A stretch of DNA of 5,584 nt from Cellulomonas sp. GTDB lineage: Bacteria > Actinomycetota > Actinomycetes > Actinomycetales > Cellulomonadaceae. The notes under the pieces are model-generated. The model worked only from the letters and a program-made list of their open reading frames with translations, was not told where the DNA came from and did no database searches. The position numbers and the translations under genes are program-made. How positions within the stretch are numbered: the stretch's first letter is position 1; every line of letters starts with the position of its first letter. Positions 1-5,386 of this stretch are shown here, in pieces. Where the stretch lies: contig JAPSIJ010000181.1 in the NCBI GenBank assembly GCA_031178805.1, positions 1 through 5,584 on the forward strand. The letters are read 5' to 3'.

Positions 1-197
1 GACGTGGAGTCGGTGACCACCGCGACCCGCGGCACGGGCGCCGGCACGGGCTCGACACCGCCCGCGCCCCCGGGCCCCGGGACCGTCCCGCGCCGCCCGC
101 GCCGGGCCGCCGCCCACGCGGTGGCCCGGGCGCGCCAGTCGCCCGGCGCCCGCCGGTCCCCCGCCGGGCGCCGGTCCCGGCGAGGGCCCTCGGGCAC
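1..197 (-). CDS. DegV family protein, N-terminal part only (runs off the left edge)
   Basis: Reading leftwards, the frame opened by GTG at 197-195 runs 65 codons without a stop to the edge and ends in VAVVTDST (residues 58-65). This is the N-terminal beta strand and TDS motif of DegV proteins, which in Firmicutes (FakB) bind a fatty acid and present it to the kinase FakA; whether actinobacterial members do the same is unproven. The start is uncertain. GTG at 35-33 would give the usual short N-terminus (MPRVAVVTDST). GTG at 197 adds about 54 residues rich in Arg, Pro, Gly and Ala, with a possible basic helix near 20-36 (DWRARATAWAAARRGRR). The longer form is favoured because the few A/T bases between 36 and 197 fall mostly at codon position 2 (9), then 1 (4), then 3 (2), as in coding DNA, and because GTG 197 lies 2 nt after the leuS stop, suggesting translational coupling. 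No clear Shine-Dalgarno precedes any candidate start. In related actinobacteria a degV gene commonly lies near leuS and the comEA/comEC genes. The family call is fairly firm; the start is not. Confidence 0.72.
   Translation of the reverse strand, partial: MPEGPRRDRRPAGDRRAPGDWRARATAWAAARRGRRGTVPGPGGAGGVEPVPAPVPRVAVVTDST
163..192 (-). terminator. Inverted repeats just after leuS (weak terminator candidate)
   Basis: Seven nt after the leuS stop lies a perfect 12-bp palindrome, cgagggccctcg (181-192). It is adjoined by a 6-bp stem, gccggg (163-168) with cccggc (176-181), across a 7-nt loop. A 10-bp direct repeat, cgccggtccc, occurs at 151-160 and 169-178. There is no T-tract. Actinobacterial terminators often lack one, but these repeats also lie inside the probable DegV N-terminal extension, so they may simply be coding sequence. 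Confidence 0.22.
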
Positions 198-199
198 CG

Positions 200-3151
200 T
201 CAGGCCGGCACCACGTTGACGAGCTTCGGCGCCCGCACGATCACCGTGCGCACGTCCCGCCCGGCCAGCGCGCGCTGCACGCCGGCGTCGGCCAGGGCGA
301 GCTCGCGGAGCGCGTCCTCGGTGGCGTCCGGGCTCACGTCGGCCCGGCCGCGGACCTTGCCCTGCACCTGGAAGACGCAGGTGACGGTGTCCTCGACCAG
401 GTACTGCGGGTCCAGCGCGGGGAACGGCTCGTGCGCCAGCGACCGCTCGTGGCCCAGGCGGGACCACAGCTCCTCGGCCAGGTGCGGCGCGACGGGGGCG
501 GTCATCAGCACGAGCTGCTCCGCGACCGTGCGCGGCACCGCGGGCAGCGAGGTCAGGTGGTTGTTCAGCACGATGAGCTTGGCGATCGCGGTGTTGATCC
601 GCATGCCCGCCATGTCCTCGGCGACCTCGGCGATCGTGCGGTGCAGCACCCGCAGCGTCTCGACCGTCGGCTCGGCGTCCACCACGGTGACCTCGCCGGT
701 CTCCTCGGAGACGACGTTGCGCCACACGCGCTGCAGGAACCGCTGCGCGCCGACGACCGCGCGGGTCTCCCACGGCCGGGACAGGTCCAGGGGGCCCATC
801 GACATCTCGTAGACCCGCAGGGTGTCCGCGCCGTACTCGGCGTACATCTCGTCCGGGGAGACGGCGTTCTTCAGCGACTTGCCGATCTTGCCGTACTCGC
901 GGAACACCTCCTCGCCGTTCCAGCTGAAGCCGGACTCGACGGACGGGTCCTCGACCACCTCGGCGGCCGGGACGTACACGCCGCGCACGTCGGTGTAGGC
1001 GTACGCCTGGATGTAGCCCTGGTTGAACAGCTTGTAGAACGGCTCGCGGCTGGACACGTGGCCCAGGTCGTAGAGCACCTTGTGCCAGAACCGCGCGTAC
1101 AGCAGGTGCAGCACCGCGTGCTCGACGCCGCCGACGTACAGGTCGACGCCGCCGGCGCCGTGGGTGTCGGTCGGGTTGTGGCCCGGCCCCATCCAGTACT
1201 GCTCGAGCGCCGGGTCGACGACCTGGCCGCTCGCGTGCGTCGGGTCCAGGTAGTGCAGGTAGTACCAGCAGGACCCGGCCCAGTTGGGCATCGTGTTGGT
1301 GTCGCGGCGGTAGACCTTCGGGCCGTCGCCCAGGTCCAGCGTGACGTTCACCCAGTCGTCGTTCCGGCTCAGCGGCGCCTCCGGGGAGGACTCGGCGTCG
1401 TCGGGGTCGAACGTGCGCGGCGCGTAGTCCGGCACCTCCGGCAGGTCGACCGGCAGCGCGGAGTCCGGGATCGCGATGGGCAGGTCGTCCTCGTCGTAGA
1501 CGATCGGGAACGGCTCGCCCCAGTAGCGCTGCCGGCTGAACAGCCAGTCGCGCAGCCGGTAGGTGACGGTGCGCTCGCCGGCGCCGCGCTCGGCCAGCCA
1601 GTCCACGATCCGGGTCTTCGCCTCGGCGACCGTCAGGCCGTCCAGGGACAGCTCGTCGTTCGCGGAGTTGATGATCGCGCCGTCGCCGGTCCAGGCGCCC
1701 TCGTGGCCCTCGGGCGGCTGCACGGTGTGCACCACCGGCAGTCCGAACGCCTCCGCGAACGCGAAGTCGCGGGTGTCGCCGCCGGGCACCGCCATGATCG
1801 CGCCGGTGCCGTAGCCCATCAGCACGTAGTCCGCGATGAACACCGGCAGGGAGTCGCCGGTCACCGGGTTCAGGGCGTAGCCGCCGGTGAACACGCCGGT
1901 CTTGCGGCCGGCGTCGGCCTGCCGCTCGACGGCGGTCTTGGCCGCGGCCTCGCGCCGGTAGGCCGCCACGGCCTCGGCGGGGGTCGCCGCGCCGCCGCGC
2001 CACGCCTCGGGCACGTCGTCGCCCCACGCCTCGTCCGCGCCGGCGACCAGCGCGTCGACCAGCGGGTGCTCGGGCGCCAGCACGACGTAGGTCGCGCCGA
2101 ACAGCGTGTCGGGTCGGGTGGTGAAGACGGTCAGCGGCTCGTCGGCGTCGGTGACCTCGAAGTGCACGTGCGCGCCCTCGGACCGGCCGATCCAGTTCCG
2201 CTGCATCGCGGTGACCTTCTCGGGCCAGTCGATCAGCGCCAGGTCGTCCGCCAGGCGGTCGGCGTACGCGGTGATCCGCATGTTCCACTGCCGCAGCGTG
2301 CGCTGGAACACCGGGAAGTTGCCGCGCTCCGACCGGCCGTCGGAGGTGACCTCCTCGTTGGCCAGCACGGTGCCCAGGCCGGGGCACCAGTTCACCGGGG
2401 TCTCGGACACGTACGCCAGGCGGCGGGCGTCGACGACGCGCCGGCGCTGCACCGCGTCCAGGTCGGCCCACGCCGCGCCCGCGGGCACCCCGTCGACGTC
2501 CTCGGGCACCGGCAGGCGGCCGGACTCGTACGCCTCGACCAGCGTCGCCACGGGGCGCGCGGCACCGCGGCCGCCGTCGGGGCGCTCGGCGTCCTCGTCG
2601 TACCAGGACTCGAAGATCTGCAGGAAGATCCACTGCGTCCAGCGCACGTAGTCCGGGTCGATGGTCGCGAACGTCCGGCGCGGGTCGTGCGCCACGCCGA
2701 GGCGCCGCAGCTGGCGCGCCATGATCTCGATGTTCGCCTCGGTCGTCGTGCGCGGGTGCGCGCCCGTCTGCACGGCGAACTGCTCGGCCGGCAGGCCGAA
2801 CGCGTCGTAGCCCAGGGCGTGCAGGACGTTGTCGCCCTGCATCCGGCGGAACCGCGCCACGACGTCGGTGGCGATGTAGCCCAGCGGGTGGCCGACGTGC
2901 AGGCCCGCGCCCGAGGGGTACGGGAACATGTCCATCACGAAGAACGGGCGGGCACCCTCGCGGGCGGTCGCGCCGTCGCCGTCGGTCAGCGCGCCGGCGG
3001 GGTTCGCGGCGAAGAACGTGCCGCGCTCGACCCACTCGTCCTGCCACCGGAGCTCGATCTCGCGGGCGAGGTCGGCGGTGTACCGGAACGGCACGTCCTG
3101 GCCGGTGGCGGCGGGGGCGGGCTCGGGCTGCGTGGAGGCGGGCGACGTCAC
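200..3151 (-). CDS. leuS: Leucyl-tRNA synthetase
   Basis: Cytoplasmic class I aminoacyl-tRNA synthetase that charges tRNA-Leu with leucine using ATP and edits mischarged products; essential for translation. The 983-residue product shows the whole family architecture. The Rossmann half with the HIGH signature is at 75-92 (HVGH at 85-88), followed by NWCPGLGTVLANEEV (254-268). The CP1 editing domain includes the threonine-rich TTRPDTLFG (344-352), where T349 matches the discriminating threonine of E. coli LeuS, and GTGAIMAVPGGDTRD (448-462). DWLFSRQRYWGEP lies at 535-547 and WAGSCWYYLHYLDP at 624-637. The KMSKS loop appears as KIGKS (755-759). The anticodon-binding helical domain and the C-terminal tRNA-binding domain (VQGKVRGRADV, 929-939) end in PKLVNVVPA. 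It is longer than E. coli LeuS (about 860 residues), with extra segments near 186-240, 370-412 and 550-615 that look like lineage insertions. The start is GTG at 3151, chosen because a TAGACT box lies exactly 6 nt upstream and no Shine-Dalgarno is present. It shares strand with the MFS gene upstream (67-bp gap), and degV follows after 2 nt. The identification is certain. Confidence 0.98.
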   Translation of the reverse strand: MTSPASTQPEPAPAATGQDVPFRYTADLAREIELRWQDEWVERGTFFAANPAGALTDGDGATAREGARPFFVMDMFPYPSGAGLHVGHPLGYIATDVVARFRRMQGDNVLHALGYDAFGLPAEQFAVQTGAHPRTTTEANIEIMARQLRRLGVAHDPRRTFATIDPDYVRWTQWIFLQIFESWYDEDAERPDGGRGAARPVATLVEAYESGRLPVPEDVDGVPAGAAWADLDAVQRRRVVDARRLAYVSETPVNWCPGLGTVLANEEVTSDGRSERGNFPVFQRTLRQWNMRITAYADRLADDLALIDWPEKVTAMQRNWIGRSEGAHVHFEVTDADEPLTVFTTRPDTLFGATYVVLAPEHPLVDALVAGADEAWGDDVPEAWRGGAATPAEAVAAYRREAAAKTAVERQADAGRKTGVFTGGYALNPVTGDSLPVFIADYVLMGYGTGAIMAVPGGDTRDFAFAEAFGLPVVHTVQPPEGHEGAWTGDGAIINSANDELSLDGLTVAEAKTRIVDWLAERGAGERTVTYRLRDWLFSRQRYWGEPFPIVYDEDDLPIAIPDSALPVDLPEVPDYAPRTFDPDDAESSPEAPLSRNDDWVNVTLDLGDGPKVYRRDTNTMPNWAGSCWYYLHYLDPTHASGQVVDPALEQYWMGPGHNPTDTHGAGGVDLYVGGVEHAVLHLLYARFWHKVLYDLGHVSSREPFYKLFNQGYIQAYAYTDVRGVYVPAAEVVEDPSVESGFSWNGEEVFREYGKIGKSLKNAVSPDEMYAEYGADTLRVYEMSMGPLDLSRPWETRAVVGAQRFLQRVWRNVVSEETGEVTVVDAEPTVETLRVLHRTIAEVAEDMAGMRINTAIAKLIVLNNHLTSLPAVPRTVAEQLVLMTAPVAPHLAEELWSRLGHERSLAHEPFPALDPQYLVEDTVTCVFQVQGKVRGRADVSPDATEDALRELALADAGVQRALAGRDVRTVIVRAPKLVNVVPA

Positions 3152-3157
3152 CCCGGG

Positions 3158-3163
3158 AGTCTA
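3158..3163 (-). promoter_or_regulatory. Predicted leaderless -10 box of leuS (TAGACT)
   Basis: On the minus strand TAGACT matches the actinobacterial -10 consensus TANNNT and is followed by six nt (CCCGGG) and then the leuS GTG. This puts the hexamer at -12 to -7 if transcription starts at the G of the start codon. No convincing -35 lies 17-18 bp upstream (CCTGGC), and no Shine-Dalgarno is present, so a leaderless mRNA is predicted. A leaderless transcript leaves no room for a T-box or leader-peptide control of leuS. Confidence 0.6.
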
Positions 3164-3185
3164 TCGAGGCCGGACCGCCCGCCAG

Positions 3186-3210
3186 GACGCCGTGCGCGGA
3201 CGCCGGCGTC
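3186..3210 (-). terminator. Hairpin after the MFS gene (terminator candidate)
   Basis: Eight nt past the MFS stop, gacgccg (3186-3192) pairs with cggcgtc (3204-3210), giving a 7-bp stem and an 11-nt loop. A perfect 12-bp palindrome, gacgccggcgtc (3199-3210), overlaps one arm and could compete. No U-tract follows. Its place between the MFS stop and the leuS promoter box fits a transcript boundary, but inverted repeats are common in such G+C-rich DNA. Confidence 0.35.
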
Positions 3211-3218
3211 GGGGTGCG

Positions 3219-4457
3219 TCAGGCGGTCGCGCCGGCCCCGGACCGCGCCCGGGCGGCCGGGCCGAGCAGCACCGCCGAGATCGCCAGGCCGAGGACGGTG
3301 AGCCCCGCGCCGACCCACGCCGGGGCGACGTAGCCCAGCCCCGCGGCGATCACCAGGCCGCCGACCCACGCCCCCGCGGCGTTGCCGGCGTTCAGCGCGG
3401 AGTGGCACAGCGCGGCGCCGAGCGACGGGGCCGACGGCGACAGGTCCATCAGCCACGCCTGCAGCGACAGCCCGAGCACCTGCGTCGTCACGCCGAGCAG
3501 CACGATCGCGAGCACCCCCGGCACGACCCACTGCGCGAGCACCGCGATCAGCACCAGCGCGACGATCGTGCTGGCGAAGCCCAGCAGCACGGTGCGCGCC
3601 ACCGAGCGGTCGGCCAGCCGGCCGCCGAGCAGCGTGCCGGCCGTCATCCCGACGCCGAACAGGGCGAGCACCACCGGCACCGTCACCTCGGCGATCCCGG
3701 TGACGTCGGTCAGCAGCGGCGAGACGTAGGAGTACACGGCGAACATGCCGCCGAACCCGATCGACCCCGCCGCGCACGCCGCCCACAGCCGGCCGTTGCG
3801 CAGCGCGCCGAGCTCCGCGCGGACGCTCGCACCGTCGCGCACGGGCAGGCCGGGCAGGAACCGGAACAGGGCCAGCAGCGTCAGCGCGCCGAGCACGCCG
3901 ACGGCGACGAACGCGACCCGCCAGCCGAACACCTGCCCCAGCACGGTCGACAGCGGGACGCCCACGACGTTGGCGATGGTCAGGCCGGCCATCATCGTGG
4001 CCACGGCCTGCCCGCGGCGCCCGGGGCCGGCGACGTGCGCGCCCATCACCGCCCCGACGCCGAAGAACGCGCCGTGCGGCAGGCCGGCGACGAACCGCGC
4101 GACGACGAGCCAGCCCAGCGACGGCGCGAGCGCCGACAGCAGGTTGCCCACCGTGAACGCCACCATCAGCAGCAGCAGGAGCCGGCGGCGGTCCATCCGC
4201 GCGGCCACGGTGGTGAGCAGCGGCGCCCCGACGACGACGCCGAGCGCGTAGGCGGTGATCGCGTGCCCGGCCTCCGGGATGGTGCCGTCCAGGTTCTCCG
4301 CGATCAGCGGCAGCAGCCCCATCGTGGCGAACTCGGTGGTGCCGATGCTGAACCCGCCCAGGGCGAGCGCCAGCAGCGGCAGCCGCGCCCGGCGCCGCAC
4401 GAGGTGCGGGTCGAGGACGTCGGAGTCGGTCGCGGGCGTGCCCGTGGTGGTGTCCAT
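3219..4457 (-). CDS. MFS transporter, DHA1 family (AraJ/YdhP-like efflux permease)
   Basis: Predicted inner-membrane proton-coupled exporter of 412 residues, a normal length for 12-TM drug/sugar efflux permeases of the DHA1 group. A cytoplasmic tail (1-26, with RRRAR at 21-25) precedes TM1, whose GFSIGTTEFATMGLLPLIAE (35-54, Glu42 in the membrane) resembles the YdhP/AraJ/chloramphenicol-exporter signature. Motif A is reduced to ARMDRRR (86-92) after TM2 and repeats as GGRLADRS (278-285) in the second half. GLPHGAFFGVGAVMG (125-139) marks TM4-TM5, and GVPLSTVLGQVFGWR (166-180) is the antiporter-type motif of TM5-TM6. Hydrophobic segments fall near 27-51, 65-87, 92-112, 115-138, 150-174, 179-200, then after a polar loop 226-250, 259-283, 288-309, 311-338, 344-374 and 377-400. 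The ATG start is preceded by GGGAG with a 5-nt spacer. The gene follows the regulator on the same strand after 174 nt, with hairpins between, so shared transcription is doubtful. The substrate cannot be read from the sequence; drug or small-metabolite export is likely. The neighbouring metal regulator does not show that this is a metal transporter. Confidence 0.9.
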   Translation of the reverse strand: MDTTTGTPATDSDVLDPHLVRRRARLPLLALALGGFSIGTTEFATMGLLPLIAENLDGTIPEAGHAITAYALGVVVGAPLLTTVAARMDRRRLLLLLMVAFTVGNLLSALAPSLGWLVVARFVAGLPHGAFFGVGAVMGAHVAGPGRRGQAVATMMAGLTIANVVGVPLSTVLGQVFGWRVAFVAVGVLGALTLLALFRFLPGLPVRDGASVRAELGALRNGRLWAACAAGSIGFGGMFAVYSYVSPLLTDVTGIAEVTVPVVLALFGVGMTAGTLLGGRLADRSVARTVLLGFASTIVALVLIAVLAQWVVPGVLAIVLLGVTTQVLGLSLQAWLMDLSPSAPSLGAALCHSALNAGNAAGAWVGGLVIAAGLGYVAPAWVGAGLTVLGLAISAVLLGPAARARSGAGATA

Positions 4458-4462
4458 CTGCG

Positions 4463-4467
4463 CTCCC
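4463..4467 (-). promoter_or_regulatory. Shine-Dalgarno site of the MFS gene
   Basis: On the minus strand GGGAG stands 5 nt before the ATG at 4457. It fixes this start and sets the gene apart from the other genes here with visible 5' ends, which appear to lack a leader. Confidence 0.6.
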
Positions 4468-4495
4468 GCGTCGTCGGTCCTGCGGCGCGCACGGG

Positions 4496-4534
4496 CGGGG
4501 GCGCGACCGCCCCCGACGGGTGCGGCAGCCCGTC
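4496..4534 (-). other. Two adjacent hairpins in the MFS upstream region
   Basis: Two perfect inverted repeats of the same geometry abut and share base 4515: cggggg (4496-4501) with cccccg (4510-4515), and gacggg (4515-4520) with cccgtc (4529-4534). Each has a 6-bp stem and an 8-nt loop. They lie about 38-77 nt before the MFS ATG, between the candidate promoter box and the Shine-Dalgarno site. They could be an mRNA leader structure (attenuator, stabiliser or protein site) or a boundary element for transcripts arriving from the regulator. There is no U-tract and I found no convincing leader peptide. Confidence 0.35.
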
Positions 4535-4569
4535 CCGGTGGCAGCGACGGCGCAACTCCGGTGCCCCCG

Positions 4570-4575
4570 AGCCTA
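4570..4575 (-). promoter_or_regulatory. Possible -10 box for the MFS gene (TAGGCT)
   Basis: TAGGCT on the minus strand fits TANNNT and would start transcription near 4563, giving a leader of about 105 nt that carries the two hairpins. No clear -35 is present. An 8-mer, GGACCGAC, lies 7 nt upstream (4583-4590) and recurs near the Shine-Dalgarno site (4473-4480); its meaning is unknown. The support is only the hexamer and its place between two genes. Confidence 0.33.
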
Positions 4576-4593
4576 CCGGGCGGTCGGTCCGTG

Positions 4594-4631
4594 CCCGCGC
4601 GCCCTGCCCCTCCCCGGTCCGCCCGCGCGGG
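4594..4631 (-). terminator. GC-rich stem directly after the regulator gene (terminator candidate)
   Basis: cccgcgcg (4594-4601) is complementary to cgcgcggg (4624-4631), an 8-bp all-G/C stem with a 22-nt loop. It starts at the base next to the stop codon of the DtxR/MntR gene. The 4622-4631 arm is itself a 10-bp palindrome (cccgcgcggg). There is no U-tract. It may end the regulator transcript before the MFS gene. Confidence 0.32.
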
Positions 4632-5327
4632 TCAGGCGGGGTCGCGCAGCACCCAGATCGCGCGGGCGGCCAGCTCCCCCAGCTCGACCGTCCGCGGGGC
4701 GCCGTCGCCCTCGGGCGGGGACAGCCGCACCGACGTCATGCCGGCGAAGTCCCGGCGCTCCACGACCTCGACCCGCGCGTCCAGCACCACGCCGACCGAC
4801 GCGAGGTACCGCAGCAGGCCCGGGTCGGCGTCCGAGATCCGGGCGACGTGGCCCGTGCCGTCCGCCAGGTCCCACAGCATGTCCGCGGCGGGCGCCGGCA
4901 CGGTGCCGTCCGGCGCCGGGATCGGGTCGCCGTGCGGGTCCCGCGTGGGGTGGCCGAGCCGGGCGTCGATCCGCGCGACCATCAGGTCCGACACGGCGTG
5001 CTCCAGCACCTCCGCCTCGTCGTGCACCTCGTCCCACGCGTAGCCGAGCTCGCTGACCAGGAACGTCTCGATCAGCCGGTGCCGCCGGACCACCTGCACC
5101 GCGTGCCGGACGCCCTCGTCGGTGAGGGTGATCGCGGCGTACGGCGCGTGCTCCACCAGGCCCTGGTCGGCGAGGCGGCGCACCGTCTCGGACACCGTGG
5201 AGGCGCCCACGCCCAGCCGCTCGGCGAGCATCTTGGTGGTGACCGCGGCGGTCGACCACTCCCGCGCCGTCCAGATCACCTTCAGGTAGTCCTGGGCGAC
5301 GGCCGTCAGGTCGCTCGTCTCGCTCAC
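4632..5327 (-). CDS. DtxR/MntR-family metal-dependent transcriptional regulator
   Basis: Cytoplasmic DNA-binding repressor activated by a divalent metal, expected to control metal uptake or homeostasis genes. The 231 residues match the DtxR/IdeR/actinobacterial MntR (SirR) length. An N-terminal winged helix-turn-helix (about 10-72; TTKMLAERLGVGASTVSETV at 30-49) is followed by the metal-binding dimerisation domain (about 75-148) and an SH3/FeoA-like C-terminal domain (about 155-228). Aligned by eye with diphtheria DtxR, the ancillary ligands H79, E83 and H98 appear as H83, E87 and H102. The primary site has D13 for Met10, E106 for Cys102, and E109 and H110 for E105 and H106. Asp and Glu at the two selectivity positions are those of B. 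subtilis MntR, so manganese is the likely co-repressor; however MntR Glu11 corresponds to K16 here. The GTG start is supported by TACCCT 6 nt upstream. The gene is divergent from the SRPBCC gene across 59 bp, allowing shared control. No metal transporter lies in the window. Family call firm; metal preference inferred. Confidence 0.92.
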   Translation of the reverse strand: MSETSDLTAVAQDYLKVIWTAREWSTAAVTTKMLAERLGVGASTVSETVRRLADQGLVEHAPYAAITLTDEGVRHAVQVVRRHRLIETFLVSELGYAWDEVHDEAEVLEHAVSDLMVARIDARLGHPTRDPHGDPIPAPDGTVPAPAADMLWDLADGTGHVARISDADPGLLRYLASVGVVLDARVEVVERRDFAGMTSVRLSPPEGDGAPRTVELGELAARAIWVLRDPA

Positions 5328-5333
5328 GCGTCC

Positions 5334-5339
5334 AGGGTA
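5334..5339 (-). promoter_or_regulatory. Predicted leaderless -10 box of the regulator (TACCCT)
   Basis: TACCCT on the minus strand fits TANNNT and ends 6 nt (GGACGC) before the GTG at 5327, the spacing expected if transcription begins at the start codon. No Shine-Dalgarno and no recognisable -35 are present. The same arrangement precedes leuS. Confidence 0.58.
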
Positions 5340-5372
5340 GGGCCGTCCCGGGGCGCGCCCGGCGCCCGGCCC
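5340..5372. promoter_or_regulatory. Dyad between divergent promoters (possible shared operator)
   Basis: gggccg (5340-5345) and cggccc (5367-5372) form an inverted repeat centred at 5356. Inside it are a 10-bp palindrome, gggcgcgccc (5351-5360), and a 6-bp stem, gggcgc (5351-5356) with gcgccc (5362-5367). The dyad lies between the two outward-facing -10 boxes at almost equal distances, and the two -35 regions would abut near its centre. A protein bound here could govern both genes. The sequence does not match a standard DtxR or MntR box well. Confidence 0.3.
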
Positions 5373-5373
5373 G

Positions 5374-5379
5374 TACGGT
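5374..5379 (+). promoter_or_regulatory. Predicted leaderless -10 box of the SRPBCC gene (TACGGT)
   Basis: TACGGT fits TANNNT and is followed by 7 nt and then GTG at 5387. No Shine-Dalgarno or clear -35 is seen. The box faces away from the regulator's -10 box, giving a compact divergent pair. Confidence 0.5.
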
Positions 5380-5386
5380 GGCGCGG

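Noticed and set aside
4..219. A 71-codon plus-strand open frame at the left edge
   Set aside because: It lies opposite the DegV start and the leuS 3' end, its A/T bases fall mainly at codon position 1, and the product is a Pro/Arg/Ala low-complexity string.
3152..3218. A leucine-responsive T-box or leader peptide before leuS
   Set aside because: The gap is only 67 bp, contains no run of Leu codons or T-box sequence, and the -10 box directly abuts the start codon.
431..3301. A 956-codon open frame on the plus strand opposite leuS
   Set aside because: It is an antisense shadow: high G+C removes stop codons, the predicted protein is a low-complexity Val/His/Arg/Gly string without any domain, and the minus strand encodes a full, canonical leuS.
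3148..3786. A 212-codon minus-strand frame within the MFS gene and its downstream gap
   Set aside because: It overlaps the MFS coding frame, is Arg-rich and not membrane-like, and has no start signal.
4304..4555. A possible upstream reading frame (83 codons) spanning the MFS leader and start
   Set aside because: It overlaps the MFS gene out of frame and is Arg/Pro-rich; no ribosome-binding site or resistance-type leader peptide pattern is visible.
4573..5259. A 228-codon minus-strand open frame overlapping the regulator in another frame
   Set aside because: It is a shadow of the DtxR/MntR gene; the Arg/Gly/Ala-rich product has no motif.
3219..5327. A metal-efflux operon formed by the regulator and the MFS gene
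   Set aside because: The MFS protein has the sequence signatures of drug/metabolite DHA1 permeases and no metal-binding motif. A 174-nt gap with hairpins and its own promoter candidate separates the two genes.
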